The position numbers and the translations under genes are program-made. Below are positions 55,141 through 64,000 of a DNA stretch of 64,000 nt, piece after piece. How positions within the stretch are numbered: the stretch's first letter is position 1; every line of letters begins with the position of its first letter. This stretch comes from Cynocephalus volans (Eukaryota; Chordata; Mammalia; Dermoptera; Cynocephalidae): NCBI RefSeq assembly GCF_027409185.1, contig NC_084463.1, positions 161,921,869-161,985,868 on the forward strand, in the 5' to 3' direction. The notes beneath the pieces are model-generated. The model made no database searches. It was not told the origin of the DNA and worked only from the letters and a program-made list of their open reading frames with translations.

Positions 55141-56179
55141 AATAAGTAGAAAATGGTTAATATTTGGAAAAAAAAAGAAATGGAGGCTCATGAACTAAGC
55201 TGAGAAATAAAGAAAATTATATATTTTCTCACCTGAGTCTATGACTTGACCTTGTAAACAAGCCTGGGGCACAAGTAAGGGTCAGAATGGTCGGCTTGCA
55301 AGGGGAGTTTGGGGCCTCACGAGGACTGACATGATTTCCTGTGACTACCGTAGACCAGGATGCCAGCTTGGGACATGATTTGCAAAGGATGATAGTGTAT
55401 TTGAAAGCCAAAGACTGCGGATGAGCCAAGATAATATCTCAAGTCAAATAGGGCATTGTGATAGGTGGGGATGGGTGGAGGTGGGGCATGGAGGGAGTCC
55501 TACCTTGAGCTCACTCATACAGTGTAGAAAAGTCTGGGCTACTAGAAGCTCCAAGGGACATGTTGTGAGCTGGACAATGTCGTGAATGCATGCTGCTATT
55601 GACTACACTGGAGAAACTGGAACTGATTTGAGGATGTAGAAGTATTACATTCATTTATCTTTGTCCAGTTTGGATTCAAAACGCACTTATTTATGGACCA
55701 TCCCTCCCAAACTATTTTTAACTTGCAAACCTAAATGCCATTAAAACTGGGCCCATTTGAATGAATCCAACCCATCTAGTAGCAGACTGGGATCAAAGTA
55801 CCTTTGATTTTACCAGTGAATAATGAGCTGCTTCTTTCTTCTAAGAAACTCATGCCACTAACCTCTGGGAACACACAGACCCTTTGAAAAGTGTCTGATC
55901 ACACCCATGTGCCTGAAATAAATTTTGGTAACATCTGCTTAATACTAATAACTGAGGGGAAGTCTTTGGGGTTCCTTGACCAAATTGCAGTGGAAAATGT
56001 CAGTTGTGCTGGGGAACCTACAGCACCCAAACCCAAATAGAGTAGATTTTGTGTACATTTTTGAAGCTGTGAACATTTTAGGTCAGTTTTTGGTATCTTA
56101 GCCTAATTTTCTTGTGCTGTGGTTGGCACACAGCTAATAGCTTGTCCTTTCAACTATTACTGGCATCTGAAACTTCCTG

Positions 56180-56410
56180 GTGGTTAAGACACTAGATTCT
56201 GGACTCTATAACCTTGTTTGAATTCTGGCTCATCACTTTCTAATTGTGTGACCTTGGACAAGGTATTTAACTTCTCTAAGCCTGAGTTTCCTCATCTAGA
56301 AATAGGGGATAATTTTACAGAAGGAAGTTGTGGTGAGAAATTAAATAATGCATATCAGGTGCATGACACCTGCTGCCAGTTAAGGGTTCAGTAAATGTTA
56401 GCTATTGCTA
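56180..56410 (+). mobile_element. MIR SINE remnant
   Basis: TGGTTAAGACACTAGATTCTG, TGTGTGACCTTGGACAAGG, CTAAGCCTGAGTTTCCTC and GTTCAGTAAATGTTAGCT are in MIR order. Confidence 0.72.
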
Positions 56411-57579
56411 TCATCATTATTTTACGTGTTTTGTATGTTGGCAAATCTTGCCTTAAGTAAAACATAATGTATGAAAATCTAGATTTGTGTAAAAAGTTAA
56501 TGTGGGAGATTATCTACATTACAAAAGGATTCTTCAGTTTATGAAAGAACTGATAACAAGGTTTCTTTTAAACAGTCAACTTCCCAGTATGTCTAAAATG
56601 ATTTGATTCACACAAACATGGTTTATACAATGGGTTATGAACATAGCTAGTGTACAAAGCACATGACATCTGTAATACAATCATTCAGGCCAGGTCTGAA
56701 CCACTGTGACAAGTTAACAATAACAATCCTGGGTATTCTCTATGCCCCTTTATAAAGGGATTAGATGGATTCTCTGTGGTTTCAAATGGAAGATTTGGGA
56801 CCAATGGGAAGGAGACACAGGGTGGTGAGAGGGGGGAGATTGTAGCTCGATATAATGAAGAAAACACTGCTGTCCAAAGCTGGAATGGGTTGCCTCTGAG
56901 GTGGCAAAATTCCCAACACGAGGTATTCAAGTAAAAGCTAGATATCAACTTGTCATAATTGTTGGAATGACTACTGCATGAAATAGAGTGGTGAAGTAGG
57001 TCAGTATTTCCCAACCCTAAATACAATAAATATACTATGCAAACTGGATCTGTTCTCCACCTTGGATACCAGGAAGAGGTTGAGAAAAGAGGCAGAGAGA
57101 GGCTATTCAGGAGGAGGGGTGGGCATAAAGGAAATGAATTTGAAAAAATATTGCTTCTCTGGCTGGGAAAGACTGGATTAAATGACCTCTAAGATGTCTT
57201 CTAATTTTAAGATTCTAAAACCCTCAAATTGTTTCATAGATGTTATTTTAACTATATTCCTGGGAGAATTTTCCTATTTTAGTTGTGGAAAACTAGAACA
57301 TAACACCTAAAGTAAATGGTAGAATAGGAAAAGAATTCAGATATCTTGACCCTTTTAGACCTTTGGTCCCATGGCCTCTTTTCAACTGTGAGAATGAAAG
57401 TTGGGGAAACAGAAGGTACAAGTGGCCTTAAAGCTAGAACAGAAAAATCAAGTCACCTTTAGAGATTAATGAAAAATCAGCTCAACTAAGGATCCAGATG
57501 ACTAGCTTTAAAGACTGTGTACAGCAGCATTCCTGGTAAAGTGCTTCAGAGTACTGTAATCATGGAAAGGCTGAACCAA

Positions 57580-57870
57580 GCCAGGCGTGGCGGCACGCAC
57601 CTGTAGTCCCAGCTACTCGGGAGGCTGAGGCTGGAGGATTGCTCGAGCCCAGGAGTTCTGGGCTATACTGCACTATGCCAATCAGGTGTCTGCATTAAGT
57701 TTGGCACCAATATGGTGACCTTCGGGCAGTGGGGACCCCGAATGAGGGGTGAACTGGTCCAGGTCAGAAACGGAGCAGGTCAAAATTCCTGTGCTGATCA
57801 GTAGTGGGATTGTGCCTGTGAATAGACACTGCACTCCAGCCGGGGTCACACATCAAGACCCCGTCTCTTT
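57580..57870 (+). pseudogene. 7SL RNA (RN7SL) retropseudogene, nearly full length
   Basis: The sequence follows signal-recognition-particle RNA from its 5' end (GCCAGGCGTGGCGGCACGC, CCCAGCTACTCGGGAGGCTG) through the S domain (AACGGAGCAGGTCAAAA, CTGATCAGTAGTGGGAT) to the 3' end GACCCCGTCTCTTT. It differs by scattered substitutions and a gap of roughly a dozen bases in the S-domain arm near 57735. An A-rich tail follows. The flanking near-repeats AAGGCTGAACCAA (57567-57579) and AAGACTAAACCAA (57899-57911) look like a target-site duplication, so L1-mediated retroposition is inferred. It contains the full S domain and so is not an Alu. It is probably not transcribed. Confidence 0.9.
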
Positions 57871-57941
57871 AAAAACAAAAAACAAAAACAAAAAAACAAA
57901 GACTAAACCAAGACTGAATATGAGGAGCCAATGTCCTCTTC

Positions 57942-58111
57942 TCTTTTTTTTTTTTTAAAGATGACCGGTAAGGGGATCTTAACCCTTGACTTGGTGTTGT
58001 CAGCACCACGCTCACCCAATGAGCTAACCGGCCATCCCTATATGGGATCCGAACCCGTGGCCTTGGTGTTATCAGCACCACACTCTCCCAAGTGAGCCAC
58101 AGGCTGGCCCC
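57942..58111 (-). mobile_element. tRNA-Ile-derived dimeric SINE beside the 7SL pseudogene
   Basis: Reverse-oriented dimer flanked by CCAATGTCCTCTT at about 57929-57941 and 58112-58124. It starts about 30 bp after the 7SL retropseudogene duplication. Confidence 0.88.
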
Positions 58112-58139
58112 CCAATGTCCTCTTTAATGGGGCCCCTGA

Positions 58140-60000
58140 CTGAAAGAAAAGTCTTTGTCCCAATTAGCCTACTTGTCTTTCAAATAAAGTTGATCATCTG
58201 GCCTTTGGATCAATAAGTTTACTTGGCCATATGTGACCAGATTACACTGCAGTTTCCATTCCCAAGGTCTCTAGGCTACAAAGAATACTTCCTTTCCAGT
58301 GGACATCAGCTGGCAGGACAAATCCAGCCCTACTTATAGAGAAGGGAAAAAGCCAATTACAGAGGGCAGAACCACCTTGTAATGTAGATTTTACTGGTTA
58401 TCTAGGCAGAGGAGAAATTGGACACTAACAGGAAAGAAACAAAATCTCCTGGGTTGGCCCAGCACCTGCTACTGGTGGATGAGAAATCAGAGACTGTGCA
58501 AAGGGTGACTCAGGAAAAACAGGGAGCTACCCAGTGTCACAGTCAGCCATTCTAAGGAGAGGAAGAAAACACGAAGAATAGGGGCAAAGAAGAAAATACT
58601 CCAGGTCTACAAACTTTGGTATCGTCCTAAAGAGAGAATCTTTCCTTTGCCCATAAGCCTTAGAACGAGGAACAACAAATGCTGTAGTCCAAGAATTGGC
58701 ACAAAAGTCAGCACCCCTATGGCCTCTACTGACCCATAACCTAACGTTCCTCTGCGGGGATATATCCGTCTGACCCCTGGTGGGAAGCAGAGGGAGGTGA
58801 GTGGTGAAGCTGCCCCACATTCTGTGCTCCAGGTGGAGAAGGCCTCAAGAAGGTGCAGGGATGAGCTAATCTGAGCTTCATGGCCCCATTTCCAAGGATG
58901 TGATTAGTGGAGAGGCACCAGGGACCTGCTCCATTTCAGGAAACCCGGTTATGGTAGCTGGTTAGGGGCAGACTTCGCTCAGGACCCAAGAAAAGCAGTT
59001 AACCCTTTCCAATTGTCTGTACCTGAAAGAACCTCTCTTAACAGTTGCTCGATTCTTTCCCAGGGGAAAAATTCCTCAAATGGACTTTGTTTTGCATCTG
59101 CCTGATAAAGGGAACTTCAGGGATATTTTCCACCTAAGTTCCTTGTGACAACCTCTTCAGGGTGTTTGAATGCTCTGAGGGAGCCTAAGAAAAAGGTAGG
59201 ACCTAAGAAGTGTCTAGGAATGATAGACACAGAAAGGTCACATGCAAAAGAGAAAGACAACCTAATAGTCCCTAAGATGTCACTGTTCATCTGACAGCAC
59301 TCCCTAGAATGTTCTGGTTCTACTGAAACGCTTGGGTTTGGGTCAGAATCAATCTGTGGCTCATCAGGTGGGGTCTCTTCTGGCCAGATAAGGGTTTTCT
59401 TCTCGGAATAAACAGGATGTCTGAAGTGGACATGAAACAGTAATTCAAATCCTGAGGTTGGTGGAGGAATGGAAGCAGAATCAGTATGTCACCCAGCCTA
59501 ATGACTGGGGAGAACTGGCCCCCTGAACACAGTGCTAATAAGACCCTGAAGGTTAGGTCTGAAAGGAGCCATATCCAAAGGCTGGTTGACCTGTTGGACT
59601 AAAGTGACTTTAACCTTGGGCATGTAATTTTATTTCTTTGGGCCTCAAATTTCATCATGTATTGAAGATAACCGATGACCTCTACAGTCCCTTCTTGCTC
59701 TAATATTCTATTGCTCTCAGTGGGGTCTACGTAAAATGTTTTAATAATGTGGAGTCCCACAGCATGTTAGTTACTAGACTGCAAACAGGATGGGGGTACA
59801 CACTGATAGGTGAGAGAAGGACTGGGAGCTGTAGCTCATTCAAGTCTTATTTTGTGGGAGATGAGGGTATCCAAGCTCATTGGCTCCTTGGCTTTTGCAC
59901 AGAGGGGCTGGAGTGTGTGGGGATGTTAATGTTCCCATACTACAGAACTCCCAGGCAGCTAGGCAGGTCACATCCTGGTGGGAGATGCACTGGGTAGCTG
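58140..60000. other. Intergenic stretch, nothing recognised
   Basis: Between the SINE at 58111 and the MIR near 60030 I see no supported gene, RNA or repeat. Short frames have no family features. Confidence 0.45.
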
Positions 60001-60029
60001 TGGGGGAGTGGAAAGAGAGATTAAGAGAT

Positions 60030-60200
60030 TTTTGTTTCAGATTCTGGCTCTGACATTTACAAACTGTGTTATACGACCTCTTCATGGACCTTCATTTTCA
60101 TCATTTATAAAATGAAGATAACACCTCCTTACAGGGTTGGGAGGATTACTTATGATAAATAAGAAAAAGTGAAAAGTGCTTAGCACAGAGTCCACGCTCA
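60030..60200 (+). mobile_element. MIR SINE remnant
   Basis: ATTCTGGCTCTGACATTTAC, ATTTATAAAATGAAGATAAC and AAGTGCTTAGCACAGAGTCC match the MIR 3' half. Confidence 0.6.
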
Positions 60201-60569
60201 CCAAATTTCAAACCTGCATCAAGCCCTGCCTGACTGCAAGTGTATTTATGCTGGGAAAGTCCATGGCGGGCCCTCAGATCAAAGACTTCCTTCCTCACTT
60301 CTGCCTAAAACCAGTAGGGAGGGCAGATGTGTCCCTGGCTACCTTTGCTAGGCCTCCTCTGCCTCTACATGGTGTTGGCTGTTCCACTGAACCTTCATCC
60401 CTGAAGCTCATTCCCAGGACAAGGGCTGGAAGCCAGGACGACCAACTCACCTGAAGTACTTTGCCATTGGCAACTGTTCCTCCACCTTTCATTCCCAATG
60501 TCATTCTCAAGGTGGAGCACTTTCTGCTGAGCCAACACTCTCAATGGGAACTATTTTAAAAAGCCATCC

Positions 60570-60757
60570 TCGGGCCGGCGCTTGCCTCACCCGGGAGAGT
60601 GTGGTGCTGATAACACCAAGGCCACAGGTTCAGATCCCATATAGGGATGGCCGGTTAGCTCACTGGGTGAGTGTGGTGCTGACAACACCCAGTCAAGGTG
60701 TTAAGATCCCCTTACCGGTCATCTTCTAAAATAAATAAATAAATAAGATAAAAAAAT
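60570..60757 (+). mobile_element. tRNA-Ile-derived dimeric SINE (CYN-like)
   Basis: Full dimer with an AAATAAATAAATAAATAAG-type tail, flanked by AAAAAGCCATCCTC copies. Intergenic before the C11orf80 promoter. Confidence 0.87.
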
Positions 60758-61849
60758 AAAAAGCCATCCTCAGTGCCTTGGTTTCTCACCCATCAAATAG
60801 CAAAAATAACAATTATCTCACTAGATGGTCGAGACTCTTCTTGTAAAAAGCCAGTGGTGTCCAACAAGAAGCAGTCATTCAATAGTGTTAGCTCCCTTCC
60901 CCTTGCCAACTCCTCTTCCTAAAGGGGACACCCTAGAGAGAGAGAAGTAAAAAGGGAGAGGAAGACTCCAGTGAGTCCCCAAATGCAAGCTGTCTGATGG
61001 TTATGATAAATTTTCCAGAAATAAAAGCTACTTTCTCCAGTAGATATACCTTTGAGCCAGGGGAGCAACAGCGCTGAGCACAGACTCTGGAAGGGTATGA
61101 TCTTTGGAGTAGCACCAAGGTTGTGCACCGGGCAGGCACTCTGCCAGCTCCCCAGCCTGTCTGGTCCAATCCGGGCTTCTTGGAGCTAGGGTGGAAGAAT
61201 TTTCCCCGAAGGAAAGCAGCCAACACCCCGTCCCACTTTTCTCCTTGGGCAACTCTTTGCCAGGCAGGAATCTTTCCCACCAGCGTTTTCCTTTGGCTGC
61301 CTGAAGACCGAGCTGCCAGATCATCAGCAATTATGGGCTCAAGCCCCTCTCACCATACCCTTCCCGGAACCTGCCAGAGCCGCTGGAGGCTGCAGGACTA
61401 CCTTCCTTCCTTCCAGGTGGAAATGCTCTTGGAAAACCCCAGAACTTCTCTTGTTAGCTGGAGCCAAGGAAAGCCAGCTCCTACCCTTGGCACATTTGGT
61501 GGGGAGGGGCCTGAACTGGGCAGTGGAGGCTTCCAGGTCCCGCCCGGGAACAGAGGATGGGGGGCAGGCTGGGCCCCCTGGATTAGGCTGGGGAGATGCC
61601 AGATAAGATGCAGGGCGCTCAGTTTTGAATTTCAGATTAACGAATACTTTATGTTCCAAATATTGCATGAGATATACTTAAAAACAAAAACAAAGTCGTT
61701 TATTTGAAATTCAATTTTCATTGGCCGTGTGGATATTTTTCTTTGCTAAATCTGGGAACCGGTGGTTGGCTTGGGGCACTCGGGGCAGCCCCCGCAGAAG
61801 GTGAGGCTGGTTTTAGGGGCCAAGAACCTGCTTGCGAATCCCACTCCCG

Positions 61850-62370
61850 GAGCCGGCAGCTTTTCCCGGCTGAGGGAAGGGCCCCGGACAGCGCCGAGTG
61901 CGGTCGAAGCGCTCTGGAAAGGACTAAGGGCCGCATCTCGACAGGACCGTGGGAAATTCTCTTCGGGACGAGGGAGGAGTCGCGGTCTGGCCTCATTCCC
62001 GCTCGCCTCCAGGCCTGGCCGCCGCCTGCGGGCTCTCCCACCCCGGCAGCCCGCCCACCCGTCCGCCCACGTGCCGCAGCGGCACCGGCGGGCTCTTGGC
62101 TGCGGCTGCGGCTCCGGCTCCGGCCCCGGCCGGGGGGGTGGGGCGGCGTCGAGTGCGCAGGCGCGGCAGGCGGGGGGGGGGCGGCGGGGTGCGCGCATGC
62201 GCAGGAGGGAACGGGCGCGCGCGACCTGGCGTGGGTGCGGGTGCGGGCGCGGGTCGAAGCCGGGGCTTAGGAGGAGCCGCTGCCGCTGGCGGGGCGTCGT
62301 TGCCGCTCCCCGCGCGGAATGGAGGGGACGGTCGTGGCTGTCTGCGAGGTGATGCCGGGCAGGGAGAAAA
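61850..62370 (+). promoter_or_regulatory. CpG-island promoter (C11orf80 side) with NRF1 motifs
   Basis: This is CpG-dense DNA with two NRF1-type sites: TGCGCAGGCGC at 62154-62164 and GCGCATGCGCA at 62193-62203. They lie 115-165 bp before the candidate start codon. G-runs at 62131-62138 and 62172-62181 may form G-quadruplexes. There is no TATA box. Confidence 0.65.
62319..62348 (+). CDS. C11orf80: Candidate first coding exon of C11orf80 / TOPOVIBL (10 codons)
   Basis: In the + strand CpG island an ATG at 62319 with good context (G at -3 and +4) encodes MEGTVVAVCE and meets a donor GCGAG|GTGATG at 62348/62349. Without splicing the frame stops near 62392. The gene name rests on synteny: in human the gene after SPTBN2, reading away from it, is C11orf80. 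It encodes the TOPOVIB-like partner of SPO11 in meiotic double-strand break formation. The remaining exons lie beyond the window, so protein identity cannot be checked here. Confidence 0.45.
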
Positions 62371-63590
62371 AGCAGAGAAGGCCACTTTTCTGAGGAGAAG
62401 GGCTTTGTGAGGAGACCGCAAAGTTTGGGCTGCGGGGTCTGACGTTGCTTGAGGTGGAGGAAGGTTCGAGAATGTTCTGAAAGGGTGAAAACCAGCCCTC
62501 TTCTCACAGGGTGTGAGGAGCAGACGGTCCCCGGGGCCTGGGAGCGGCGGGCAGTCATGCTCACGGGGTACTCTGTGAGGAGCAGCTGCTCAGTTGAGGG
62601 GAATGTCGCCCACCTGTGAGGCGACAGTGCCACCCCCACTTTTCAGCGGGGAACTCCGAGGCCCAGAAAGCTGTGGTGTTGTCCAAACCTCAGCGGACAC
62701 TCAGGGTCAAAACCAGGTGCTAGCTCCGGAGGTGGCAGGAATTGATTCCCGCGTTTCCCTCTCACCGCGTGCTGGGAGGGGACGAGGGAACCAATCAGCG
62801 CAGAATGGAGCGAGGGAGAGTAGTTCGAGGCCCCCGGGTCAGCCGAGGTGTGGTGCAGATTCCTGGGTCCAGGAGCAGCTGGCTGATGAAAGGCTGAGGT
62901 TCGGAGGCCTCGCCCACCTCTTACCACACCTGTCCTGGAAGGTGACACGAACTCCTGGCGCCGGCCCCACCGCGATGTCAGCTCCTTTGCGGACTCTCCT
63001 AGCCATTACCTAATTGGATGCTTATCTGCTGGCCTTGTAGGGGAAACTGGGCAGATGAAATAGAATCACAGGCTCCCAGGGCACCTTCGAGTGTGCCCAG
63101 TCTTCCTGCCTTCTTTGTTATCATCAAAGAAAGTTGGAGGATTAGATTTTAGAGCTGATAGAACCCGGGGCTCGGACTGTCACAGGCCAGCGTTCTTTTC
63201 CCAACTGCTCTTTCAATGTAGATAAAGACACTGTGGGGAAATGTTAACAGAGGGAGCACAGGAAGTCAAGATGTACGAAGGCAAGTGTTAGAAATGTCTG
63301 GAAACCGTTGTTATAAACTCTGGTACAAATTAGGATCTTAGTCGCCAAGTACTCTTACTCAGGTCTCCCTGCCTTTAAGGTAAGGGAGTAATAGTTTTCC
63401 CGGTGGTGCCTTGGTATGGAAGTGAGAGTCTACTTTCATAAATAATAATAGAAATTAAATATATTTTATTTTAAATTTGTATCATCAAGATTGAAAGTTT
63501 TATCCAGACATGTCAGAGCCGTGTTCAACTTAAAAATATTTCGTGTAGTCTTTACTGCAGATGACCTTATTAGAAATAATAGGTAATATC
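62370..63590. other. Presumed C11orf80 first intron, nothing further recognised
   Basis: Sequence downstream of the candidate donor at 62348. GC content falls quickly. No second coding exon is recognised before the window ends. Confidence 0.4.
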
Positions 63591-63790
63591 TATTAAGCAT
63601 TTACTATACGCCAGGCACTATGTTAAGCATTTTGTACATATATTTGTTTATTTTCAGCAGCAGCCCTATGTGGTAGGTTTATCCCCATTTTTAGAGATGA
63701 GGAATCTGAGGAACAGAGAGGTTAAGAAAATTGCCCAAGATCACATGCTTAAACTTGGCGTTTCAGGGAGTCAAACCCAGGCATTTGCCT
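63590..63790 (-). mobile_element. MIR SINE remnant
   Basis: Antisense MIR: CGCCAGGCACTATGTTAAGC, GATGAGGAATCTGAGGAACA, TTGCCCAAGATCACATGC, GTCAAACCCAGGC. Confidence 0.72.
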
Positions 63791-64000
63791 CGAGCACACT
63801 TAAATAGTATTTTGACCATGATTTAATGAAAGGTAAAGATAATTCATAACCAGATGTCACTCATTCATAGTCTTCATGTTGGCTTTTATTTGGGGAGGAA
63901 AAAGGAAACAAGAAAAACAAACTCCCACTTAATTTTTCCCTAATTATTATTTCCACGTGAACTTATCTTCTCAATAAAGCAATTTATTATCTCAGTTTCC

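Noticed and set aside
57580-57640. Alu element
   Set aside because: The start resembles Alu because Alu derives from 7SL, but the sequence continues through the 7SL S domain, so it is a 7SL retrocopy.
61746-62639. 297-residue - strand frame and several + strand frames at the C11orf80 CpG island
   Set aside because: Composition-driven open frames in GC-rich DNA with no recognisable domain. Only the short ATG plus donor at 62319-62348 has gene-like signals.

Overview
This is a mammalian nuclear genome window with multi-exon genes, GT-AG introns, CpG-island promoters and a dense layer of old transposons. Gene order and orientation (RBM4B on -, SPTBN2 on -, then a CpG-island promoter pointing + where C11orf80/TOPOVIBL belongs) match human chromosome band 11q13. 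The host is probably a colugo (Dermoptera). About 15 tRNA-Ile-derived SINEs, mostly dimers of two tRNA units with an A-tail, fit the CYN family described in colugos. I saw no Alu, rodent B1/B2, carnivore SINEC, vespertilionid VES or equine ERE copies. The lineage call rests on recalled repeat families and could not be tested by search.

Layout. 1-9.3 kb: RBM4B on the - strand. Its two coding exons (7906-8317 and 1915-2582) join to a 359-residue protein with two RRMs, a CCHC zinc knuckle and alanine-rich C-terminal half. It has a CpG-island promoter at about 8.8-9.3 kb and a probable 3'UTR exon at the window edge. 9.3-14.0 kb: intergenic, with an antisense old L1, a SINE and a DNA-transposon fossil. 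14.05-51.1 kb: SPTBN2 (beta-III spectrin) on the - strand. I resolved 35 coding exons by their splice sites. They sum to 7161 nt, or 2386 residues plus stop, with every exon-exon phase consistent. The protein is an actin-binding tandem CH domain, 17 spectrin repeats and a C-terminal PH domain. 51.3-61.9 kb: repeat-rich intergenic DNA holding a nearly full-length 7SL RNA retropseudogene. 61.9-64 kb: CpG island with two NRF1-type motifs and a short candidate first coding exon of C11orf80/TOPOVIBL on the + strand.

The most interesting observation is a second coding first exon of SPTBN2 at 42155-42332. It encodes 59 residues ending in EGRFKQLQ and has the same splice phase as the canonical first exon. 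That ending matches the alternative N-terminus known for the paralogue SPTBN1, which points to an old, conserved second promoter in beta-spectrin genes. Others are an RFX X-box palindrome in the large first intron with a half-conserved partner at the main promoter; a 42-bp minisatellite just upstream of the alternative exon; a possible intron-retained, RRM-only RBM4B isoform with its own poly(A) signal; and nested repeats that order the SINE subfamilies in time. No mobile defence system, CRISPR array or other novel multi-gene system is present.
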